From contig NZ_JACIIX010000009.1 of the NCBI RefSeq assembly GCF_014205675.1, positions 124,001-188,000 of the forward strand: 64,000 nucleotides of DNA. Direction: 5' to 3'. The stretch is from Novispirillum itersonii (GTDB lineage Bacteria > Pseudomonadota > Alphaproteobacteria > Rhodospirillales > Rhodospirillaceae). Made by a program: the position numbers and the translations under genes. Shown piece by piece: positions 56,231 to 63,437 of the stretch. The notes beneath the pieces are model-generated. The model was given only the letters and a program-made list of their open reading frames with translations. It searched no databases and was not told the DNA's origin. How positions within the stretch are numbered: position 1 is the first letter of the stretch; every line of letters starts with the position of its first letter.

Positions 56231-57022
56231 TTACTTCCCGGTAAAGGCGGGCTTGCGCTTATCGAGGAAGGCTTTGACCCCTTCCTGATAGTCGCCGGTG
56301 GTTCCGGCGATGGTCTGAAGGTCGCGTTCCAGATCCAGCTGCTCGTCCATGGTGTTGGTCCAGGTGGCGTTCAGCGCCCGCTTGATCAGCGACAGGCCCT
56401 TGGTCGGCTGGGTGGCAAGGTGGGCGGCCATGGCCTTGGCCTCGGTCAGCAGGGCGTCGTCGTCAACGCACTTCCAGATCATGCCCCAGTCGGCGGCCTG
56501 TTCGGCGCTGACCTTGTCGCCCAGCAGCATCAGGGCGGCGGCGCGGGCGCTGCCGACCAGACGCGGCAGGGTCCAGGTGCCGCCGGAATCCGGGACCAGC
56601 CCGATCTTGCAGAAGGCCTGAATGAAGCTGGCGGAGCGGGCGGCCAGAACGATATCGCAGGCGAAGGCCAGATTGGCCCCGGCCCCGGCGGCCACACCGT
56701 TGACGGCGCAGATCACCGGCATCGGCAGGGCGCGCAGCGAGCGCACCAGCGGATTATAGCGCTTTTCCAGAGAGTCCCCGAGGTTGGGGGCCTGATCCCC
56801 CGAATTGACGGCGCGGTCGCCCAGATCCTGCCCGGCGCAGAAGCCGCGCCCGGCCCCGGTCAGCAGCACGGCGCGCACGCTGTCATCGGCGTTGATCTTA
56901 CGGATGGCGTCGGCCAGTTCGCTGTGCATCTGCACGGTGAAGCTGTTCAGCTTGTCCGGGCGGTTCAGGGTCAGGGTGGCGACGCCGTCGGCGATTTCGA
57001 ACTGGATGGTTTCGTAGGTCAT
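56231..57022 (-). CDS. paaG: Phenylacetyl-CoA 1,2-epoxide isomerase (enoyl-CoA isomerase PaaG)
   Basis: A 263-residue crotonase. PaaG isomerises ring-1,2-epoxyphenylacetyl-CoA to the oxepin and later shifts the double bond of dehydrosuberyl-CoA. GAGRGFCAGQDLGDRAV and NGVAAGAGANLAFACDIV form the oxyanion pocket, and LVPDSGGTWTLPRLVG carries the catalytic Asp. Similarity to E. coli PaaG runs over the full length, including the C-terminal RKPAFTGK. The ATG at 57022 is preferred to a GTG at 57028. It implies that the epoxide is made in this cell, though the epoxidase genes are not in the window. Confidence 0.95.
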   Translation of the reverse strand: MTYETIQFEIADGVATLTLNRPDKLNSFTVQMHSELADAIRKINADDSVRAVLLTGAGRGFCAGQDLGDRAVNSGDQAPNLGDSLEKRYNPLVRSLRALPMPVICAVNGVAAGAGANLAFACDIVLAARSASFIQAFCKIGLVPDSGGTWTLPRLVGSARAAALMLLGDKVSAEQAADWGMIWKCVDDDALLTEAKAMAAHLATQPTKGLSLIKRALNATWTNTMDEQLDLERDLQTIAGTTGDYQEGVKAFLDKRKPAFTGK

Positions 57023-57081
57023 GAACACAAATCCTGTCGCGTGGGTGGGGGCGCGTGGATGGGGGCGCGTGGGTGGGGGGC

Positions 57082-57894
57082 TCAGCGCCCGGTAAACACC
57101 GGCCTGCGTTTCTCAAGGAAGGCGGCAACCCCTTCCTGCTTATCAGCGGTGGCGAACAGCTGGCAGAAGCTGCGGCGTTCGGCGTGCAGGCCCTGTTCCA
57201 GACCGGTCTCGAACGACTTCAGCACCGCTTCCTTGGCCATCCGCACCGCCAGCGGCGGCTTTGCGGCGATCACGGCGGCAATCTCCAGCGCCCGGCTGAC
57301 GGTCAGTTCCGGCTGGGTGAGTTCCGACACCAGCCCCTGCGCCAGCGCGGTGCGGGCATCAAGGAAGGTGCCGGTCAGGTTCAGCAGCATGGCGTTGGAT
57401 TTGCCGATGGCGCGGGTCAGGCGCTGGGTGCCCCCGGCACCGGGGATGATGCCAAGGTTGACTTCCGGCTGGCCGAACTGTGCGGTCTCCCCGGCGATCA
57501 GGATATCGGCATGCATCGCCAGTTCGTTCCCCCCGCCGAGGGAAAAGCCGTTGATGGCGGCGATCAGCGGCTTGGGAAATTCGCGGATGGTTTTCCAGTG
57601 GCGCGGGCGTTCGTCGGTCAGGATCGAGGTGGCGGTGTGGGCCGCCAGTTCGCCGATATCGGCCCCGGCGGCAAACACGCGGTCGCCGCCGGTCAGCACC
57701 ACGGCGCGCACGCCGTCATCGTCGGTGGCCTGCGTCAAGGTGGCGGCCAGCTCGCGCAGGGTCTGGCTGCGCAGGGCGTTGCGGGCCTTGGGGCGGTTGA
57801 GGGTGATCAGCAGCACATGCGGCTGCGGCAGGCTGACGAGGATGTCTTCCCCGTCGGAATAGCCGCATCGGGCTTCCTGCGTAACGTCTGGCAT
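57082..57894 (-). CDS. paaF: 2,3-dehydroadipyl-CoA hydratase (enoyl-CoA hydratase PaaF)
   Basis: A 270-residue crotonase that hydrates 2,3-dehydroadipyl-CoA to 3-hydroxyadipyl-CoA. GGDRVFAAGADIGELA and NGFSLGGGNELAMHADILIA are the oxyanion motifs; PEVNLGIIPGAGGTQRL holds the catalytic Glu. The C-terminus matches PaaF (EKRRPVFTGR). The second ATG (57894) sits five bases from GGAGG and is preferred to 57897. It heads the paaFGHIJ operon; a palindromic region lies 140-175 bases upstream, and three repeat copies separate it from the diiron gene. Confidence 0.93.
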   Translation of the reverse strand: MPDVTQEARCGYSDGEDILVSLPQPHVLLITLNRPKARNALRSQTLRELAATLTQATDDDGVRAVVLTGGDRVFAAGADIGELAAHTATSILTDERPRHWKTIREFPKPLIAAINGFSLGGGNELAMHADILIAGETAQFGQPEVNLGIIPGAGGTQRLTRAIGKSNAMLLNLTGTFLDARTALAQGLVSELTQPELTVSRALEIAAVIAAKPPLAVRMAKEAVLKSFETGLEQGLHAERRSFCQLFATADKQEGVAAFLEKRRPVFTGR

Positions 57895-58034
57895 CATGTC
57901 CTCCCATCTCGTCCGCCCGGCGTGGACGGTTTTCCGTCCATCAGAGCGTACCGGACCCACTTCTGGACAGAACCACGCTTTTGGTGATGGCACCGATAGG
58001 CGGATAGTCTGGCGGGTTTCTCGGGTAATTGTGA

Positions 58035-58068
58035 TACAAAATCAGTGGCACTGACGAACTATTTTGTA
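58035..58068. promoter_or_regulatory. Nested palindromes upstream of paaF
   Basis: TACAAAAT (58035-58042) and ATTTTGTA (58061-58068) are inverted, and between them CAGTG(g)CACTG (58043-58053) is a perfect smaller dyad. The sequence GATACAAAA also occurs in the inverted-repeat region at 59311-59319. It is a good candidate for the binding site of a Paa regulator, which is not encoded here. Confidence 0.45.
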
Positions 58069-58129
58069 AACCTTTTTCCGGTGGCCGGAAACCACAAAGT
58101 TAAAAGGGTTCTAAGGGTAGCTTGGCAAC

Positions 58130-58219
58130 CGGAGCGCAGCGACTGGGCCATTGAGGCCCCGCGCGACCATTCGCGCGTGAGGCAAGGGCGCGGATGCCCC
58201 CGCCCGCCGCCTGAGGGGC
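58130..58219 (-). repeat. Structured intergenic repeat, copy G
   Basis: Second stem GGGCC(attga)GGCCC, third CGCGCGA(ccat)TCGCGCG, enclosing pair GGC/GCC. The fourth stem is altered (GGGC...GCCC with a larger loop). It lies 90 bases on the paaF side of copy H. Confidence 0.8.
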
Positions 58220-58248
58220 CAAACATACAAGGGACCCAAAAAACAAAA

Positions 58249-58338
58249 CGGAGCGCAGCGACTGGCCCATTGAGGGCCCGTGCCCCCATGGGCACGTGAG
58301 GCAAGCGGGCGGACGCCCGCGCCCGCCGCCTGAGGGAC
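58249..58338 (-). repeat. Structured intergenic repeat, copy H
   Basis: Second stem GGCCC(attga)GGGCC. Third CGTGCCC(ccat)GGGCACG: it keeps the ccat loop of copies A-E and G, but the stem has the sequence of copy F. Fourth GCGGGC(ggac)GCCCGC with enclosing GGC/GCC. On the minus strand it runs into TTTTGTTTTTTGGG. Confidence 0.85.
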
Positions 58339-58349
58339 CCAACAAAAAA

Positions 58350-58384
58350 GGCACGGCGGAGCCGTGCCGCCCGCCGCCTGAGGA
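58350..58384 (-). repeat. Truncated copy I of the structured repeat, terminator-like
   Basis: Only the first stem, GGCACGGC(gga)GCCGTGCC, and the end box CCGCCTGAGG are present. On the minus strand the stem is followed by six T residues, which is a canonical terminator 20-55 bases past the stop of the diiron-protein gene. Confidence 0.75.
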
Positions 58385-58404
58385 ACAAAACAACAAAGAC
58401 CTCT

Positions 58405-59184
58405 TTAAACCGACGGAATCGGCGGCAGCGACAGCCCGAGGTCTTTCAACCGGACGGAGATATCGGCCAGCCAGCGGTTCAGCAGTTCCGGCCCGGAGGC
58501 GCGGCGCAGGCCGAAGCGGGCATACTGGCCGGAATGCTGGGATTCCGAACGGCCAAAGGTGGCGGTCACGCGCGGGAACCAGTAATCCACCGCCAATTGC
58601 GCCTTGGCGCCGCTGCGGGAGCGGTCAATCGCCTGCTTCAGGCCCTCGTGGCCCCATTCGGCATGCTGCTTTTCCCGCGCCACCACCGGCTTCAGGGCAT
58701 CGGCCAGCGGCTGGTAGGAACAGCCGGTCAGTTCGGCAAGCTGCACGGCGGAGGCGGTGCCCATCAGCAGGTTCAGGGTCAGGGCATCCAGCCAGCCTTC
58801 CAGCGGGTAATGGAAGACGTTCAGCCGCTTGTCCGACCCCACGCGGCGGGTGCCGAGATCCAGCGCCCGGTCAAGGCGGCTGTACCAGCAGTGCGACCGC
58901 ACATACAGGTCGGCGTTGACGTTAAACGGCTCCATCAGCGCCAGCACCTGATCGGCATGCTGATACTTCTCGCTGACGATGCGGGCGGCGATGCCGCGTT
59001 CCTTCAGGCCCGGCGCGCTGTTGATGAAGGGCACGAAGCCCGCCGCGCCTGCCAGCTCGGAATCGACGAACACCGCCATCAGGCGCATCAGTTCGCCCCG
59101 GTAGCCCGGCGACAGGTCATCGCCCGCAGTAAAGGTGCCGCCTGCGGCGATGTGGTTGATGATGTCGGTATCGGTCTTGGCCAT
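58405..59184 (-). CDS. Ferritin-like diiron protein related to phenylacetic-acid catabolic proteins (PaaA/PaaC)
   Basis: A 259-residue predicted helical protein resembling the phenylacetic acid catabolic (PaaA/PaaC) family. Possible iron ligands are Glu43, Glu72 with His76 (EKYQH, a four-residue spacing), Glu129 or Asp133 in YPLEGWLDALTLN, and Glu171-His174 (EKQHAEW). It is too short for PaaA (about 309 residues), and no paaB, paaD or paaE lies beside it. It stands exactly where paaABCDE would lie upstream of paaFGHIJK. It could be a stand-alone oxygenase, or a paralogue with another role. The start at 59184 is the first codon with plausible spacing to GAGAGG. The divergent flavodoxin gene could encode its electron donor; this is inference. 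Confidence 0.65.
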   Translation of the reverse strand: MAKTDTDIINHIAAGGTFTAGDDLSPGYRGELMRLMAVFVDSELAGAAGFVPFINSAPGLKERGIAARIVSEKYQHADQVLALMEPFNVNADLYVRSHCWYSRLDRALDLGTRRVGSDKRLNVFHYPLEGWLDALTLNLLMGTASAVQLAELTGCSYQPLADALKPVVAREKQHAEWGHEGLKQAIDRSRSGAKAQLAVDYWFPRVTATFGRSESQHSGQYARFGLRRASGPELLNRWLADISVRLKDLGLSLPPIPSV

Positions 59185-59269
59185 GATCACTGCCTCTCTG
59201 GGACGGTCTGGCCCGGCGGTGTCGCGCCGGGGATCGGTGGGGTGGGCCGCCTGCCGGGGCCTCGTTGTT

Positions 59270-59328
59270 GGTGTCTCTTCCCGGAATGGTAAAAACGTCC
59301 GGCGGGAAGAGATACAAAAATAGACACC
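59270..59328. promoter_or_regulatory. Nested inverted repeats between the diiron and flavodoxin genes
   Basis: GGTGTCT (59270-59276) pairs with AGACACC (59322-59328), and inside it TCTCTTCCCG (59274-59283) pairs with CGGGAAGAGA (59303-59312). The divergent promoter region spans 59185-59534, with no gene; it is AT-rich near 59310-59350. The inner right arm is followed by GATACAAAA, shared with the paaF upstream region. Confidence 0.45.
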
Positions 59329-59534
59329 TTTCTTTAAATTTGGTATCAGAAAAAACAACAGCAGGCGAGGGGGCGGGTCACACCGCAAAAGGCCGCCCCC
59401 CGGAATGCCGGAGGCCGCACGTCAGCCGCAGACCACCCGTCAGGCAGCAGGCCGCACGCCGGAACGGTTTCAGCTGAGTCTCAAAGACAGGCCCGGGCAA
59501 AGCGGGCCGGGAAGACAGAGGGGTACACGTCCTT

Positions 59535-59990
59535 ATGAGCAACATTCTGATCCTTGTCGGCACCGAATCCGGCAACGCCCAGATGGTCGGCGATACCCTG
59601 ATGGATGAGTTCACCGCCCTCGGCCACGCGGCGGAGGTGTCTTCCGACGCCCAGACCGCCGCCGATCTGGGGCTGGACGGGCGCGACGTGGTGCTGATCA
59701 TCACCTCCACCCACGGGCTGGGCGAACTGCCCGACAACATCATCCCGATCCATGATGATCTGGACGCCAGCCGCCCGGACCTGTCGGGCCTGCGCTACGG
59801 CGTTATCGCGCTGGGCGACCAGACCTATTCTGATACCTTCTGCAAGGCCGGGAAGATTATGGACGGCCTGTTTGCCGCCTGCGGCGCGCAGCGGGTCGGC
59901 GAGCGCCTTGAAATTGATGCCTGCACCCAGCCGCTGCCCGATGAAGAGGCGGTGACGTGGTCGAAGGAATGGCTGGCCCAGCTTGGGTAA
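59535..59990 (+). CDS. Flavodoxin-like protein (MioC-type)
   Basis: A 151-residue FMN-binding flavodoxin-fold protein. ILVGTESGNAQMVGD (7-21) is the phosphate loop; ITSTHGLGELPDN and ALGDQTYSDTFCKAGKIMD are the other flavin loops. It resembles short flavodoxins of the MioC/sulfite-reductase-domain type. It would carry electrons in the cytoplasm. It is followed by paaN (155 bases) and faces the diiron-protein gene, so it may supply electrons to that protein or to another step in aromatic degradation. Confidence 0.88.
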   Translation: MSNILILVGTESGNAQMVGDTLMDEFTALGHAAEVSSDAQTAADLGLDGRDVVLIITSTHGLGELPDNIIPIHDDLDASRPDLSGLRYGVIALGDQTYSDTFCKAGKIMDGLFAACGAQRVGERLEIDACTQPLPDEEAVTWSKEWLAQLG

Positions 59991-60145
59991 GCCGCAGCAG
60001 TTTTGAATCAAAAAAGAATATACGGCAGTCTCAAAAACAACGCCAAAGGCGGGCACCCCCACCGGGCCGCCTTCTGAAAAAAGACAGATCGGGAAACGTT
60101 CCTGAAAAGACATCCGGGGCCAGCCGCCCCGCAAAGGAGAAGCAC

Positions 60146-61819
60146 ATGAGCCGCCTGAGCGATCTGGTCGCCAAACATCAGGGTCTGCTGGACAAAGCCA
60201 TTGAAGCCGCCGCCGCGCGCGGCTACTGGGCCGCCTACCCGGAAATGCCCTCCGGCAAGATTTATGGCGAAACCGCCAAGGATGACGGCGAGGCCGCCTT
60301 CAAGGCCGCGCTGAACCAGCCGTTCGCGCTGGATGTGCCGGGCGCTTCCGGCACCGTCGGGGCGGAACAGAGCCCGTTCGGCTTTGATCTCGGCATCACC
60401 TATCCCAAGGCCGATGTCTCCGCCGTTATCGCCGCCGCGCAGGCCGCCCTGCCGGGCTGGCGCAAGGCCACCCCGCTGGAACGCGCCGCCGTCTGCGCCG
60501 AAATCCTCGAACGGCTGAACAAAAAGTCTTACGAAATCGCCTTCGCGGTGATGCACACCACCGGGCAGGCCTTCATGATGGCCTTTCAGGCCGGTGGCCC
60601 GCACGCGCAGGACCGTGGCCTTGAAGCCGTGGTCTACGCCCTGAAAGCCCAGACCGATGTGCCGGGCGGCGAGGTGGTGTGGGACAAGCCGCAGGGCAAG
60701 AACCCGCCGCTGGTGATGAAAAAGCGCTTCCACGTCGCCCCGCGTGGGGTGTCGGTGATGATCGGCTGCTCCACCTTCCCGACCTGGAACGGCTACCCCG
60801 GCCTGTTCGCCAGCCTCGCCACCGGCAACCCGGTGATCGTGAAGCCGCATCCGGGCGCGGTGCTGCCGCTGGCGATCACCCTGAAAATCGCCCGCGAGGT
60901 GCTGGCCGAGGCCGGGTTTGATCCCAACCTGCTGATTCTCGCCGCCGACAGCGCCGACGCGCCGATCACCAAAGACCTGTGCCAGCGCCCGGAGGTGAAG
61001 ATCATCGACTTCACCGGCTCCTCCGCTTTCGGCACCTGGCTGGAAGACAATTGCCGTCAGGCGGTGGTCTATACCGAAAAGGCCGGGGTCAACTTCGTCA
61101 TCATCGAGTCCACCAACGACTTCAAGGGCATGATCCGCAACATGTCCTTTACCCTGTCGCTGTACACCGGGCAGATGTGCACCACCACCCAGAACATCTT
61201 CATCCCCAAGGGCGGCATCGACACCGAAGACGGCCACAAGTCCTTCGATGAGGTGGTGCAGGCACTGGCCACCGGCGTGGACAAGTTCCTCTCCGACCCG
61301 GCCCGCGCCGTGGAAGTGCTGGGCGCGGTGCAGAACCCCGCCACCGCCGCCCGCATCGCCGATGCCGCCAAGCTGGGCGAGGTGGTGCTGCCGTCGAAGA
61401 CCCTCGACCACCCGTATCTGCCGGGTGCCCGCGTCCACACCCCGACCATCATCAAGCTGTCGAAAGCCGACGAAGCCGCCTACACACAGGAATGCTTCGG
61501 TCCGGTCAGCTTCGTGATCGCCGTCGATGACGCCGACGACGCCATCGCGCTGGCCCGCAAAACGGCGATGGAACACGGGGCGATCACCGCCGGTCTCTAT
61601 TCCGCCAAGGATGACGTGATCGAAAAGACTACCGAAGCCTGCCTTGACGCGCAGGTGGCGCTGTCGGTCAACCTGAACGGCGGCGTGTTCGTCAACCAGA
61701 CCGCCGCCTTCTCCGACTTCCACGCCACCGGCGGCAACCCGTCGGCCAATGCGTCACTGGCCGATTACGCCTTCGTCGCCAACCGCTTCCGCTTCGTCGG
61801 GGTGCGCGTTCCGGCGTAA
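60146..61819 (+). CDS. paaN: PaaN-type aldehyde dehydrogenase of phenylacetate degradation
   Basis: A 557-residue aldehyde dehydrogenase of the PaaN group. By analogy with the PaaZ dehydrogenase domain it oxidises 3-oxo-5,6-dehydrosuberyl-CoA semialdehyde. CSTFPTWNGYPGLFASLATG holds the NAD pocket, TGSSAFGTWLEDN the Rossmann loop, and Cys345 in YTGQMCTTTQN is the nucleophile. The usual ELGGK is replaced by EKAGVN. The MaoC-like hydratase domain of PaaZ is missing, so ring opening needs another enzyme. AAAGGAG precedes the ATG. A very strong terminator follows. Confidence 0.92.
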   Translation: MSRLSDLVAKHQGLLDKAIEAAAARGYWAAYPEMPSGKIYGETAKDDGEAAFKAALNQPFALDVPGASGTVGAEQSPFGFDLGITYPKADVSAVIAAAQAALPGWRKATPLERAAVCAEILERLNKKSYEIAFAVMHTTGQAFMMAFQAGGPHAQDRGLEAVVYALKAQTDVPGGEVVWDKPQGKNPPLVMKKRFHVAPRGVSVMIGCSTFPTWNGYPGLFASLATGNPVIVKPHPGAVLPLAITLKIAREVLAEAGFDPNLLILAADSADAPITKDLCQRPEVKIIDFTGSSAFGTWLEDNCRQAVVYTEKAGVNFVIIESTNDFKGMIRNMSFTLSLYTGQMCTTTQNIFIPKGGIDTEDGHKSFDEVVQALATGVDKFLSDPARAVEVLGAVQNPATAARIADAAKLGEVVLPSKTLDHPYLPGARVHTPTIIKLSKADEAAYTQECFGPVSFVIAVDDADDAIALARKTAMEHGAITAGLYSAKDDVIEKTTEACLDAQVALSVNLNGGVFVNQTAAFSDFHATGGNPSANASLADYAFVANRFRFVGVRVPA

Positions 61820-61843
61820 CACGGGGCCTGTCGGAACACAAAG

Positions 61844-61883
61844 CCGGGCGCGGGGAGACGATCCCCGCGCCCGGTTTCTTTTT
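61844..61883 (+). terminator. Terminator of paaN
   Basis: CCGGGCGCGGGGA pairs with TCCCCGCGCCCGG (13 bp, 5-base loop), followed by TTTCTTTTT. Confidence 0.92.
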
Positions 61884-61901
61884 GGCGGGTGCTTTCAGAG
61901 G

Positions 61902-61945
61902 GCAGGGCGCTGCCCTGCAACCGGCAAAGGGCCATTGGCCCTTTG
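61902..61945. repeat. Two triloop hairpins downstream of paaN
   Basis: GCAGGGC(gct)GCCCTGC and CAAAGGGCC(att)GGCCCTTTG are perfect stems with three-base loops. The first stem equals the one at 25674-25690, and the second resembles those at 63328-63390. After these hairpins the remaining bases up to 62143 become AT-rich and lead into the foreign-looking gene. Confidence 0.65.
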
Positions 61946-62143
61946 ATCCCGGCTATTTGGTTGGGTGAATGGGAAGTATTTACAATTGAAGAGGGAAGAT
62001 TTATCGTCATTACACCTTAAGGCCGGGCGTCTCCAGAAACAGAGAAAGGGTGGCTTCCAGAGATGTCCGGCTTTAAGAGAGATGGGGTCAAATAACGTCC
62101 ATTATAATTTTTATTATAAAAATTATTCAATAGGAGTGGTCGT

Positions 62144-62671
62144 ATGAACGACATTCGCGAACGCTATCACGTTGCTAAATTAACACTGTTCAATGTTAGA
62201 TTAATGTCTGAGATGCAGCGCAGTGACGATCCGGGAGTGCAGAAATTGATTTCTTCGGAAATCACGAAAAATAAATTATCTCCTCCTGTATCTCTACTTC
62301 ATCAAGGATCATTCGTTTCGGTTGCGTATGTTTGCTTAGTGTGGCTATGGGAATCTGTGAAAATAGAAAATAAAGAAAAGGAATTTTTGGATAAAATTCC
62401 AGAAAATGCTGAAATATTAAGATTAAAAATTCCTTCCAATGATAAAATAAATGGACCGCGTAAAGTCAGTGACTGGAAGGCTGTATTGAGGTTAGTTCGT
62501 AATGCACTGAGTCATGGTAAGGTTCAGATAGAAGATGATTTTTTCATATTTCATGATCAAGATAGAAATCGAGGTGAAAAATTACCAACATATATTAAAT
62601 TGACTTGGGAGGAACTTGGAAAAATTTCAGAGATTTGCATATATTCATGTAAAGAAATGGTTACTTCCTGA
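62144..62671 (+). CDS. HEPN-like protein, probably horizontally acquired
   Basis: A 175-residue helical protein. Residues 119-124 read RNALSH, matching the Rx4H active-site motif of HEPN ribonucleases and nucleotidyl-binding proteins. It continues GKVQIEDDFFIFHDQ, close to the small plasmid- and island-borne HEPN proteins (pEK499_p136-like). The gene is strikingly AT-rich (by eye near one third G+C) and uses AAA, ATA and TTA codons that are rare around it. AGGAG precedes the ATG, and the AT-rich upstream region gives a plausible promoter. HEPN proteins act as toxins or in phage defence; no partner gene is recognised here, so its role is open. Confidence 0.72.
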   Translation: MNDIRERYHVAKLTLFNVRLMSEMQRSDDPGVQKLISSEITKNKLSPPVSLLHQGSFVSVAYVCLVWLWESVKIENKEKEFLDKIPENAEILRLKIPSNDKINGPRKVSDWKAVLRLVRNALSHGKVQIEDDFFIFHDQDRNRGEKLPTYIKLTWEELGKISEICIYSCKEMVTS

Positions 62672-62689
62672 CGGTTGCACCTCAGGAGT

Positions 62690-62790
62690 GTTAGCAGTTA
62701 GCAGTTAGCAGTTAGCAGTTAGCAGTTAGCAGTTAGCAGTTAGCAGTTAGCAGTTAGCAGTTAGCAGTTAGCAGTTAGCAGTTAGCAGTT
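62690..62790 (+). repeat. Heptanucleotide satellite (GTTAGCA)n, about 14 copies
   Basis: GTTAGCA repeats without visible error over 101 bases, starting 19 bases past the stop of the HEPN-like gene. Units carry no spacers. The repeat lies between that gene and the cupin gene and may vary in length by replication slippage. Confidence 0.95.
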
Positions 62791-62853
62791 GGTTTCGTGG
62801 TGCAGGAGGGGGTGTTCTGGCCCCCTCTTGCCCGACTTTTGGCTTGCCTGCGA

Positions 62854-63210
62854 TCAGAGTCGCGGCTTTGCCGACGGCGCACGATCGGAATCGCCGGAGT
62901 TGGGTTCGCCCTTCGGTTCGATCAGCAGGACTTTCACCTCTTTCTCCGCCCGGGGGCGGTGGACCACGCCTTTGGGGACGATGAACAGGTCCCCGGCTTT
63001 GAGGGGCCGCGACGGTTCCCCTTCGATATCCATCACCATCTCGCCCTCAAGGACGAGGAAGAAGTCATCGGTGGTGTCGTGCTTGTGGAAGGGGTATTCG
63101 CCGACGAGCTTCACCACCATCACGTCGTTGTCGTTGTAGTCGGCAATCACATGCGGGTCCCAGTGGGTGGTGATGTGGCCCAGCTTTTCGGCGAGAGAGA
63201 TGCTTTTCAT
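62854..63210 (-). CDS. Cupin-domain protein
   Basis: A 118-residue single-domain cupin. GEYPFHKHDTTDDFFLVLEG is the first cupin motif, with HxH and Glu-like metal ligands, and GDLFIVPKGVVHRP is the second with its His. Small cupins of this kind are enzymes or ligand-binding proteins; the substrate is unknown. The ATG at 63210 follows AAAGGA. The frame upstream crosses hairpin repeats and is not coding. Confidence 0.88.
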   Translation of the reverse strand: MKSISLAEKLGHITTHWDPHVIADYNDNDVMVVKLVGEYPFHKHDTTDDFFLVLEGEMVMDIEGEPSRPLKAGDLFIVPKGVVHRPRAEKEVKVLLIEPKGEPNSGDSDRAPSAKPRL

Positions 63211-63327
63211 GATGCGGTGTCCTTTCTGTCCCGGCGTGTGCGGCAGACAGGACACCATGGCCGACCATGGGCGGTCTTGTACGTTTGTGCAGAGTGGGCA
63301 CCACCCGGCCCAAAACGGGATGCAAGG

Positions 63328-63411
63328 GCCAATGGCCCCAACCGGGCAAAGCCCGGCCAAACCGGGATGCAAGGGCCAATGGCCCTTGCCGGGTGCGGGC
63401 AGCGCCCGCGT
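63328..63411. repeat. Four triloop hairpins between cupin and permease genes
   Basis: GGGCC(aat)GGCCC, CCGGGC(aaa)GCCCGG, CAAGGGCC(aat)GGCCCTTG and GCGGGC(agc)GCCCGC follow one another. The sequence CGGGATGCAAGGGCCAATGG occurs twice within about 45 bases. These look like members of the same dispersed hairpin family seen at 25.7 and 61.9 kb. Confidence 0.7.
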
Positions 63412-63437
63412 CTTCCCATTCTCCCCCCCTCCAACAC

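Noticed and set aside
62690-62790. CRISPR array
   Set aside because: The units are contiguous 7-mers with no spacers and no cas genes are near.
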